The notes beneath the pieces were generated by a model, which was not told where the DNA came from, did not search any database, and saw nothing but the letters and a program-made list of their open reading frames with translations. From Pectinophora gossypiella (Eukaryota; Arthropoda; Insecta; Lepidoptera; Gelechiidae): DNA of 64,000 nt. A program made the translations under genes and the position numbers. Position 1 is the first letter of the stretch. Each line of letters starts with the position of its first letter. Where the stretch lies: positions 4,587,534 through 4,651,533 of the forward strand of contig NC_065422.1 in the NCBI RefSeq assembly GCF_024362695.1, written 5' to 3'. This document shows positions 35,640-46,400 of the stretch, in pieces.

Positions 35640-36158
35640 AGAGCATTTGTGACATCGTAACGAAAACTTTCAGGGATGATTGAGACCATATTTCGTTGCA
35701 AAAGTATGGAACTGAAAATAATTAAAAAAATACACAAAATTTTCCGATTGAAAATTCCACTTGATATCAACTCAGAATCATGGTCTGAATCATACCCCTC
35801 AGTATTCGTTACGATGTCACTCTTCTTCTTCTATCGTGTGGGTTGCGAGGTGAATTACCAACCTCATCAACCCTGGTGTCAGGGTTACTATTGAGCCGCC
35901 AAAGGCCCCTGACATGACTCATATAACGACTACGTACTTACATCAGTAAGTAGTAACCGGGACCAACGGCTTAACGTGCCTTCCGAAGCACGGATCGTCT
36001 TACTTTTGGACAAACAGGTGATCAGCCTGTTACGTCCTAACCAAACTAGGGACCACAAAGTAATTTTTGTGATATGTCCCCACCGGGAATCGAACCCAGG
36101 ACCTCCGGATCGTGAGCCCAACGCTCATCCACTGGACCACGGAGGCCGATCCTAACAC
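35640..36158. mobile_element. FB-3 interrupted by SINE-B
   Basis: FB-3 begins at about 35640 ('atttgtgacatcgtaacgaa') and its right end breaks off at 35821 ('acgatgtcact'). It resumes at 36148 ('cctaacaccctgta'). The sequence between is a complete minus-strand SINE-B (35822-36148), so SINE-B inserted a few bases from the FB-3 terminus. Confidence 0.75.
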
Positions 36159-36599
36159 CCTGTATTTATTATTGAGCACTAAATTCTATATTAACCTCTA
36201 TGATGGGACGCTACAAACTAAAATTATAGAAGCTTGCGACAGAAGTGTCTTAGTTAAGACACTTAACGATAAAGCAATAAACATTTTATGGTTGTCTCAA
36301 TTAGTACTAATTTAAGTTTCGAGTGTTCTCTCGACCTAAAATACAATGCTCTTGAGTGCATCAATTGCATTGCAATTAATAATTATGAGCGGTATCTTCG
36401 AATGATATGAGACTATGTTACTTGAGAATCTAAAGTGATTGCATTATGGCAATTATTGAGATGGATGTTAGTACTTAAAGTGCGGATTTAGGACCCTATC
36501 TCACTGGGAACTGGTTGCCCCACCAGCGAGAAATTATTCCGGATTCGGTTGCCTACAACATATGCAACCAGGGGTTAAGCCAATTTGCAAACGATTATA

Positions 36600-36690
36600 G
36601 CAATCAATATAATATTAAGTGGAGATGGGCAGGAAACTTGAGAAGACGGGAAGACAACAGATGGACTAAAGCAACAGATCTGCCTCAGAA
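36600..36690 (+). pseudogene. RTE fragment
   Basis: A short frame reads KWRWAGNLRRREDNRWTKAT, the motif near the end of RTE retrotransposon proteins (compare 53500-53560). It is truncated on both sides and abuts an FB-3 piece at 36696-36755. Bases 36159-36599 hold no other feature. Confidence 0.65.
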
Positions 36691-36917
36691 CTCAGAATGA
36701 TGGTGTCAATCATCCCTGAAAGTTTTCGTTACGTTGTCACTAACACCCTGTATATAAAATTGATCAATTTCTTATGATCTTGACACCATCTGTCGGATGC
36801 TACTGCAATGATTCTTTACAGTAGTACCAATTACAAAGTTACTGATTAATTCTTCTACCATTTAATAACAGATTCAACAAATTTCAATCAAAAAAAAAAT
36901 ACATTCGACGTGAATTA

Positions 36918-37010
36918 AGGCCTGTTCACACTAGCGATTTCACAGCGCGGCGACGACATCGCGGCGTGATCTCGATAATCTCAGGATAAATCACTAGTGT
37001 GAACAGGCCC
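36918..37010. mobile_element. Hairpin MITE with TTA flanks
   Basis: Ends 'aggcctgttcacactag' and 'ctagtgtgaacaggccc' are inverted repeats. TTA is present immediately outside both ends (36915-36917, 37011-37013), as for Harbinger-type MITEs. Confidence 0.75.
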
Positions 37011-37084
37011 TTAGGCACCGTCTATAAATACAATTGAATTGCAATTTTAGAATCGTTTTTATTTTTTAAGGTAGTTAAATTGGT

Positions 37085-37160
37085 AATATGGAGCATAGGT
37101 ACCCCCTCTCTAGATTGAGGGGAGGTCTGTGCCCTGCAGTGGGACGTATATAGGCTTGTG
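37085..37160 (+). mobile_element. SINE-A tail fragment
   Basis: 'gattgaggggaggtctgtgc' to 'gggacgtatataggcttg' is the end of SINE-A. Bases 37161-37785 hold no supported gene. Confidence 0.65.
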
Positions 37161-37785
37161 TAGATAGGCGCTTTTGAGCGTTTATGTAGAGCTGATTGGT
37201 CTAGTAACCTGTACGCGCGGCATCGACCCTAAAGGTTTCTGCTTCGAATCCAGTGTAGGGCATAACTTTTTAAACACTGGTGGTCTTTGCACCGGGACGC
37301 AAATAGGAATTTTATATTTTTATTTTATTTTACATTTTTATTTTATATTGTATATTTATTTTAATTCAATTTATGTATTATGTAATGTTTGTGAGTCCTA
37401 TTATTGACTTTTAATAAAGAAAATTATTATTATAAGTTATTTTCGAAATCTTGATTACGTATGGTTGGTTTGACCTAGATAGACTTAGATCTAGGAGGTC
37501 AGACCGACGTTAGTATCTAAGTTACATCTTTTAATTACTATTAATTAAGCGTATCTTAGTGAGTATTCTTTTCAGTAGGTAGGTTCCTTTTCGTTAGACA
37601 CGAAACGTAGCGTGACTTTGCTATCGATCGCGGGTTATCTTGCCCCTGATTATTATAATTATCTTTATGTAATTACGTAATCTTTTAAGTAGGCAAAAGG
37701 CGGGCTATGTCAGTTTTTTAACCAACTTCAAAAAAGGAGGTTCTCAATTCGTCTGTATGTATATTATTTTTAGGGTTCCGAATAG

Positions 37786-37885
37786 CGAAATCCGGGTGAG
37801 AGCCTTCAGCGCTCCCCATTTGTCCGGCCAAGTAGTTATAATGCCATCTGTGGCAAATCTACAATAAGTCACGTCAAAAAAAAAA
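37786..37885 (+). mobile_element. R-1 retroposon, short copy with poly(A)
   Basis: Reads in the sense direction from 'atccgggtgagagccttcag' to 'acaataagtcacgtc' followed by AAAAAAAAAA. The poly(A) after 'cacgtc' marks the 3' end of R-1. Confidence 0.7.
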
Positions 37886-38099
37886 GAATAGCGAAATAAA
37901 AATTGGAACCTTAACCGGTCTATTATTTTTAGTGGTTTCCAGACAATATTCGCAAAGAGTCTTCGATTTTTTGACAGTTCTCCCATTTTTGGTGTTGCCC
38001 CAGTCCATCGTCCGAATTGGTCCATAATCTTCTTAGTGACGATGTGGTCTAGGGTGGAGTACGCTTACCTAGCAAATGCCTATTCACTGTAGCCTTGAA

Positions 38100-38275
38100 G
38101 ACCCCCAGATTGTAACGAGCCAGATTACTGTGCCTGGGTGTAATAAAAAGGGTCATCATTTATACCCAAAAATCTGTTATCCATGAAATTACAAGATTAA
38201 ACGAAGGAAAATCTTCACAGCGCCATCTGTATTGTTTTCGAGGAACATAGTTGAAAAGTCCCTCATTAGATAAGT
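38100..38275 (+). mobile_element. R-8 fragment
   Basis: 'gtgtaataaaaagggtcatc', 'tctgttatccatgaaatt' and 'agcgccatctgta' match R-8 copies at 31730-31990 and 50743-50960. No frame is left. Confidence 0.4.
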
Positions 38276-38486
38276 AAAGTGTTTCCGAGTCAAGGTAAAG
38301 TAAGTTACAATTAGTTAAGTACCTACTGATTGACCATAACTACCTAATTATAATCGATTGAATGCTAGATTTAATCGATGTCGACTGGAATTAAATTATA
38401 AAATAATTAACTGATACTCATAAAATCGATTATGAAAGTGTTAGATAATTTTAATATTTTAACGGACTGTCATTATTTTAAGATCT

Positions 38487-38577
38487 CTCTTCTATCGTGT
38501 GGGTTGTCAGGTGGATTACCAACCTCAGCAACCCTGGTGTCAAGGTTATTATTGAGCCTCCAACATGGCTCTAGCGT
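38487..38577 (-). mobile_element. SINE-B tail fragment
   Basis: 'cttctatcgtgtgggttgtc' to 'attgagcctccaacatggct' is the SINE-B tail. Bases 38670-38970 are an AT-rich block that may be a LINE 3' end, but I cannot support it further. Confidence 0.6.
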
Positions 38578-39344
38578 TAAACGGCAATGAAACGGCCGCC
38601 GGCGTTCGAAGATATAATACTTATTGATTAATTCAGAATAAATATATAAATAATAAATCGACACTCCAAAGATGCAATAATAAAAATAAAAATAAAATGC
38701 ATTTATTTCACCCGTAGATACAATTATGTCACTTTAAAATTAAAATTTATTACAATCAAATTTTAAAATAATAATGAAATAAAGTAAAAAATTATTAAAA
38801 TCAAAACTAAATGTACTTAAAGTTATATTTATTAAAATGAAAAAATAATTCTTATTGTGTTAAAAATAAATGTAAATTAATAAAATCCATTTAGAACCCC
38901 CTTTCCGGCACTGGCACAGAGAGATGTCTCTCACAGCAACGCCGAAGAAAAGGGCACTCCACTAAAAACATGATCTAATCAATCCAAACCAACAAGTCAG
39001 TTGAGTTTGGACGTTATAATATCAAGTCGGCTGTTTCAGAGCATGACGTGTTCAAGTAATCTTTTAATTGAATATTGGGTAACGGCTTAATTCGTTTTTT
39101 CGGTTCACTAGCTGTGATTTTAGGTTTGTAGATCATGAGCATTTTGTTTAAAATCTTCAATAAAGATCGCTGCACACGGAGCTGGCACCAGGATATTAGG
39201 AGAGACCTGGTTCAGTAGCTTTCAGATTTGTGTGTCAATAATTATTCAACACACTTTATTTTTATTGCGCTCTCATAATTATTATAAGATCACATATCTA
39301 CATTAAATAAATATAAATAGTCCTTACTGGTAATCTCTTCTGTG

Positions 39345-39520
39345 TGTCCTCTAACATGATGGACTAATGTTATGGGCAATAGGCTGATCCCTTATCACCA
39401 CAAGGTTTATCATATCCAGCTTACGACATCGTATCAACAGTGGCTGCAAGTTGTCTTTGATTCCTTGTGGCTCTGCCCACTCCATTAGGGATTACGGGCG
39501 TGAGTTTATTTATGTATGTA
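39345..39520. repeat. R-7 copy, inverted
   Basis: Reverse complement of 22690-22890: 'atgatggactaatgttatgg' through 'attacgggcgtgagtttatt'. Repeat only. Confidence 0.6.
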
Positions 39521-39818
39521 GGTATGTATGGTAATCTCTTCTGGGCAAAAAACAAGAGAATTATCATAAAGAGCAATGATAGATTTTAAGAGCAAAATAA
39601 CCTTTGTTTTCTGTTAATGTTGCTATATACCTACATTTTTTTAATAAAAATACCTACCTCTTAAAAATGCACCTATTAGGTACTGTCCAAATTTATTTCA
39701 GTTCAGTATTGCAATTTGCAACATATCTCGAACGAAGTTATCACTAGCACCACCTATCGTGAGTTTTGATAAACACGCGCGTTGAACGTGAACGCTTATT
39801 TCGCCGCTCTGCTCAGTT

Positions 39819-39934
39819 GTCAGGATGGCCGAGCGGTCTAAGGCGCCAGACTCAAGGTTTACCTTGCCCGTACAAACGGGTATGAGCTGTTCTGGTCCTC
39901 TCTGAGGGCGTGGGTTCGAATCCCACTTCTGACA
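39819..39934 (+). tRNA. tRNA-Leu(CAA) with intron
   Basis: Acceptor stem GTCAGGA (39819-39825) pairs with TTCTGAC (39927-39933) with one G-T pair; A39934 is the discriminator. Box A is TGGCCGAGCGGTCTAAGG and box B is GGTTCGAATCC. The anticodon stem CCAGA pairs with TCTGG, and the loop CTCAAG gives anticodon CAA at 39853-39855. A class II variable arm (CCTCTCTGAGGG) is present, as expected for leucine. A 33-nt intron at about 39857-39889 sits one base after the anticodon, the usual place for animal tRNA-Leu(CAA). A T5 run just downstream (from 39938) is the Pol III stop. The gene lies about 460 bp upstream of the first torso-like coding exon. Confidence 0.94.
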
Positions 39935-39937
39935 GAA

Positions 39938-39960
39938 CTTTTTGGTTTTAGTTTTTTTTT
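39938..39960 (+). terminator. RNA polymerase III terminator
   Basis: Runs of five and then more than eight T follow the tRNA-Leu 3' end within four bases, which matches Pol III termination. Confidence 0.75.
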
Positions 39961-40375
39961 ATTTTATATTCTATTCATATTTGTTGGTATGGTAGAATTA
40001 TTCAATTGTGAAAAAAGCAAAAACGACAGTTTTGGGATTTTATTTAAATTACTTTACACATTTTAATGTAACTACTTACTTATTTGGCATCAGGTGTAAC
40101 ATTTATTTTGTAAATTGCCCACTCACTTATTTTGTAATTTCAAAAGCATTGCATGGCGTTTTGATGAAATAAAAATATTTTATTATTTTTATATTTTTTG
40201 AGTGATAGTTTACCTTATAATTTTATAATGTGTTATTTTTCTTTTTTGATTCATTGTTTATTTTGAATATTATTTTTATATTGTTTTCTCGTCATACAGC
40301 GCATTGGGTTACACTGTAATGTTAATGTACCTTTAAAAATAAATAAATAATAAATGGTCTTTTTGTCTATTCCAG

Positions 40376-40494
40376 GAGGGTGTCGTCGGTGTGATGGTGC
40401 GGGTGTTCACGGTGCTATTGCTGGCAACACTGTGCCGAGCCGCCACTCTTGACTCCGAGCTCGGCGTCGGGAAAGCCATTAACATATTTATGAG
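40376..40494 (+). CDS. tsl: tsl gene 1 exon 1 (start codon and signal peptide)
   Basis: The ATG is at 40394. The stretch just before it, 'tttgtctattccag' ending at 40375, is a strong 3' splice site, so this exon probably begins at 40376 with 18 bp of 5' UTR and an upstream non-coding exon exists. The coding part gives MVRVFTVLLLATLCRAATLD and the conserved GKAINIFM. The donor is AG|gtgacg at 40494/40495, phase 2. Confidence 0.82.
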
Positions 40495-43400
40495 GTGACG
40501 GACCTGGTTACCTGACCACCATTCCATTAGGCTTTTGTATGCGAAGGTAGAAAGAAGTACTGCGAAGCGTGTATTTCCTGTCGGACTGATCTGTCCAAGA
40601 TTTCCAGACATAAGGGTTACTATTGAGCCGCCAAAGGCCCCTGACATGGCTCATGTAACAATACTAATTTACATCAGTAAATAGTAATCGGGACCAACGG
40701 CTTAACGTGCCATCCGAAGCACAGATCATCTTACTTTCGGACAATCAGGTCTGTAATGTCCTAACCAAACACACGGACGGATTACAAAGTGATTATTGTG
40801 ATATGTCCTCACCGGGATTTGAACCCGGCTCAAACCAGAGACCACGGAGGCCGTTTTTTAGAAGAATTTCTGCGATATGGCGCTCTTAATCCCTCACAGC
40901 ATAACAAAAAATTTGTGTATTCCTCAGATATGGATACCTCAGCATCTGCATGCGAGTCGTGCCGCGTAACGACACGGAAGGCTGGGTGTTCCGCGAGCCC
41001 ACAGTCAGCGTGTTCCGCGACGTGGACCGCTTCACCGTCGCGCCCAAGCCACGACACGCCAAGACACTCTTCGACGGAGACTTCCACATGGAGTTCTGCG
41101 ATAACCTGAAGCAGTTGCTGCAGGCCTACTTCAGGGACTTTAGCTTCGAGAGGTGAGGAACGAATAAAAACTATATTCCTCAACATGATACAGTAAGTCT
41201 TCGTATAGCGGCGGGAACTGCGTGGTTTCTGAGCGTTTTCACACCACATTTTTTTATTACATCACTGTGAACGAAGCCTGAGAAATATGAATGGATCAAA
41301 GGAAGGTCCTTGTCCAGGTGTGGAATCGAACAGGCTTGAGAAATAGTTTACTTATTAGAAATAGTTCAATAGTATATCCCCAGTAAACCTACATAAACAC
41401 CTCGGTTGACTCCACTTATAATATTGAGGACGACTTGATCCTTCCAGACTGGAGCGGCCGTGGCGCGCGTTCACGGCGGGCTGGCCGACGGACATCATGG
41501 CTCGCAACCTCGGCATCAACTCCTCCTTCATCACAGGCGACCACTGCTACGTGCTCGTCAGGGTTTCCAGGTAAGAATAAATTGTAACCTGCATACTTCT
41601 ATCCTACCTATCCCCCGTCGACGCAGCCGTTTCGTTTCATATCAAAAAACCTTATATTTTCAATGAGGGACTTTGCAGGCTACGTTCCCCAAAAATAATA
41701 TAGATGGCGTTATCCAGATTTAAAGTGATAATTACGTTAATAAGTAATTTTCAATTCAATTTATTTATTTCAGATTAATATCCATACCTAATTATAAGTA
41801 TATACATTAGATTAGATTCCATTATTAAAATTAAATTATATAAAACCAAATAAAATTAAAATTATCAATAAAAAAAAAATAAAAAAAAAATTAAAAAATA
41901 AAATAAATAATTAAATTAATTATTAATTTTTAAATAAAATAAAATTAATATTATTAATTATTTTAAAAATGCAACTTATACACAGGGTGTTATAGACACA
42001 GTAACGAAAACTGAGGGATGATTCAGACCATGATTCTGAATTGATATCAAGTGGTTTTTTTTTTTAAAGAAATGTCAACGCCATCTCTGTGTAATGATGG
42101 AACTAATTGGAAAACTCCCCATTTTCTTAATTCCAGGTTCCGAGAAACAGGAAAACTGAGTGATCTCCCGCCAAACATAGATGTGGAGGATGTGGTGTTC
42201 GACGCCATACAAGAGTCGAACATAGGAGACACAGTGTCCATAGCAGACTTCATCAGGAAATATGGGTCGCATTATATCGCGTCCTATGTTACTGGGAATT
42301 CCCTTTATCAGGTGAGAATATGGCTTTTATTTTTAGTTAAGTCCTTCGTAGTCTAGTGGTTAGAGCGTTAGGCTCACAGTCAGGAGGTCCAGGTTTTATT
42401 CCCAATGGGAACGTTGTCGAAATCATTTTTGAGACTGTTCTTTGTGTAAAAAGTAAGTTTATTCTAAGCTTTTGAGGGACGTTAAGCTGTTGGGCCCGGC
42501 TGGCCGTAAAACATTTCCACCAACCCGTAGTGGAGCAGCGTGGTAGAGTATGCTTCATACCCCCTCCGGTTGATTAAGGGGAAGCCTGTGTCCAGCAGTG
42601 GGATGTATATAGGTTGTTTATGTTATGATATGTACCTAGGTATTTTGGTTGTCCTTATTCTATCTTGATCAATACATGACGCAACTAATTATATTACTAT
42701 ATTGCTTCTTTTTCTTCATTATTTCATTAAAAAAACACTAAAATTTAAATGAATTTTCCGACGAGAAAATCCACTCGATTTCAACTCAGAATCTTGGTCT
42801 GAATCATCCCCCTCAGTATAAGTTACGCTGTCACTAACACCCATATGTACTTGTATGTGGTGTAAGTGACATCGTAACCAATACTGAGGAGGATGATTCA
42901 GACCAAGATTCTGAGTTGATATCAAGTGGATTTTCCATCGGAAAAGTATAGAATTGAAAATAGTTAAAAAAAGACATGAATTTTGCGACGGAAACCTAAT
43001 CCACTTGATATTAACTCAGCATCCTGGTCTGAATCATCCCCCTCAGTATTCGTTACGATGTCAGTAAAACCCAGTATCTGTTCCACTGCAGAGCACAGGC
43101 CTCCTTTCAACTAAGATACAAATTCAAAATCGTAACTCTAATCTAATGAGTTTGAAGTTTCATATGCATAAGTCATCAATTACGAGAAATCGTGTCAGAT
43201 CACGTGACGCGTGTAGCGTGATCGTAACGTGACCTTGTTTCAAAACATAGCGGATATTTTCCAAAACACATGATAAGCGACAGTGGTCTACTTTTTTTCT
43301 TGGTGTTTTTATACCTGAGCGCGATAACCGAGAGGGTTGACTGCCCTATCATAGTACACTGGATAAAGGTACTTATCATGCCTAATTCTGGTGCCTACGA

Positions 43401-46400
43401 AAAATAGATATTACCTATTGTTACTTTACTAACATAGTTAATAAGCGCCTTTTTTCTTACTAACAAAAATATAGAGTACTATAATCTGAAATAAATATAA
43501 TAATAATAAAGATTGTGTTGATTTATTGGCTATATGACCAGTTCCAGGGAACGTTCCCAAAGTGAGAATGTTCCTGTAGCAAAATCTATTGAATAGTAGG
43601 GCTTCTTTTTATTAAAGATAAACAAAGAAACGTTTATTATAAAGACTTTCGTCGTAGGGCTAGACAGGAGGAATCTACCCTCATTGCCCGAGCACGTCCA
43701 CACTTACACACACGCATACACATACACACACGCCCACACATACACACAAACCTTATACAAACATTATTTAATTGCTTATTTGTAAAACTTAAACGTAACA
43801 AAACTTTCTTACCTATTTACTTCGCGGGTTGGAAGGTCAGACAGGCAGTAGCTTCTGTAAAAAACACTGATCATTGAAACAAAGAAGATATGCCCTCAGC
43901 ACTAAATTTCTCCGTTTGTTTCCCTATGCTTGGCCCTATCAGTCGACATGGGAGATTTTTCTTTCCTGTGACACTACTATTCTCATTGGCTAATTACACT
44001 CATACATATTATTTACCCGTGAATTGACTCATTGCCGTTGACACTACTAATCTATGATGTTGAATTTGCAAAATGTTTACCTATTTTTGTAATGTCCCAA
44101 ATAAATACACTGTGACATTGGTGCTAATTCCTGTAAACACCATCTAATTTTATTTTTAGTTATATCTGTCATTTTCTTATCCGCCGAAAAGGAAAAGGAC
44201 GGGTAATCGACAAGCATAAAATTTATGGAACACACGTCAATGTTAAGCACAAATCTAAAACAACCGTCTAAAAATTTTACATAGGTCAATAACCCGACAG
44301 AATTAAGTTGACAGCACACGTCAAACGGTTTCCATACCAGCGAGATACCTTTTTGATTCGCCCGGGTTATTCATTCATTTACTCATTCTTCCTAAAATTA
44401 AGAGCAGTCAATCATCCGTCCCTTTCCTTTTCGGCGGATAAGAAAATGACAGGTATAACTTAAAATAAAATTAGGAGGTGTCTGCAGGAATCGGGGCCAC
44501 TATCGAATCAAAGTAGTGCAACAGAACATTGCAAATTTTCCCGCCATGCTACTATAGTGTCACGGGAAATACTGTTATGCTCCCGCGACGTCTGTCTATA
44601 ATAAGAACTCTGTTATAACAGTATGTTTGTCCAGGTATTTGTGTTTTCCCGTGGCGTGTACTCTCGCATCAAGGAGCGAGTGAAGTCACGGGGTGTAACC
44701 GACATACCCCCGGCGGAGATGGCCAACTTCTTCTCTCCGTTCTTCGCTGAGCACGTTGGGGCCGTCAAGGTTTGGATTTGATGGAATTCATGATCTGATC
44801 CTACTTTTTTTTCACATGGCAATACTTGTAATAGCCTCAGAAAGTACTCAGAAAACATGCCGTGCATTCACTAGTTTGTGTAGGATCAGATCTGGGGGGT
44901 TAAAAAGGTCACATTGAAGCAATTCATCTAAAAAAAATCAATATTACTATTTGACATTCGTTGATATTGTGCACTTACTTTTATATGCGGAAATGTCAAA
45001 TTGCAATATTGATTTTTTAGGTGAATTGCTTCAATGTGGGCTTTTTAGACCCCCCTGTACATGCATAAAACATCCATTGCCCAATCAATCAACCATCCAT
45101 TCCATCAGGATGTTTCGTTGCATTGTCATCTCCATCTAAAAACTTCTTTTCACATTAAACCATAACTTATTCACATCTAACTTTCGAATCATTCATCATG
45201 GTTGAAGATCTCTTTCTGTTTCATAATTTCTTAATCATGAACATTATTTGCATCATTTTTGTCCTTACAACATCAAAAACGTGTTGAATTCTAAATTGAC
45301 AAGTTTATAAAGAATGTTCCTTTTAAAGATAAAATGTCAGTCAATGGCATTGTAGCAAACATCTAAACTTATATAATCTTGCACCAACAACCATACTTAA
45401 CATAACATAAGCTCACCACTATTACCCCAATTGGGGTAGTCAGTCAAGATGAACTAAGTACCCACACGACACCGAGCTTTCTGTTAGACTAACGTGATAA
45501 GTGGTGAGCCGTATCGCCGTCTATAAAGACCACAAAAACTACAAAATAACGAAATTGAAAGAGAAGTCAAAAATAAAAGAAATATCAGAGCATAAACTAG
45601 AAAAGAAGTTTTTTAAATCCAAACTTTGGCCGGCGAGAGTGCACGCCGCTATTCTTAATTTAAAAATTAAATAATAAAAAATAATAATGACATATCATTG
45701 TCTATGCTCTCACTACAGGTGTTTGTGTTCTCTAGAACCGCATACTCTATAATAAAAGAGCGGCTAAAGAGCAAAGGTGTGGCAGACATTACTGCCAAAG
45801 AACTGGAGGGTTACTTCTCTCCTTGGCAGGCCAAACACATAGGCCAAATCAAGGTAAACTTCATCATGCTTGCATCAAACTTCGGCAATACTCGGCATAT
45901 CACCGGGTTCATCATCAGGTTTCATTTCATTGTCATAATTTTACTGTCATTCATAATCATCATGTCATATTATTCTGATTGCGGAAGTTTAGTGCAAGTT
46001 AACCAAGATGGTATTTTTCTATTTTGATCATTAACTTATAGTGCTTCTAGTTTCTTAATATCCCTCGGCATTCATCGATAAAATTTCTGACTCAGACGGG
46101 ACTTGAAACCGCAGCTCTTGTCAAACCGGGACGAGCGCGTTAGTGACATCGTAACTAATACTGAGGGGGATGATTCAGCTCATTATTCTGAGTTAATATC
46201 AAGTGAAAATTTTCAAGTATAGAATTGAAATTAATTAAAATATATATATATATATATATATTGCGACGGAAAATGTACTCGATATCAACTCAGTATCATG
46301 CCCTCAGTATTCGTTACGATGTCACTAACACCCTGTATTTTCAGGCAGTCATTTTTTCATTATAATTAGCAAGAGGTATCCTGCGTTATTAGTATTGTGC

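Noticed and set aside
40830..41249. 139-residue open frame on the minus strand
   Set aside because: It is antisense to exon 2 of the torso-like gene, where GC-rich codons open the opposite frame.
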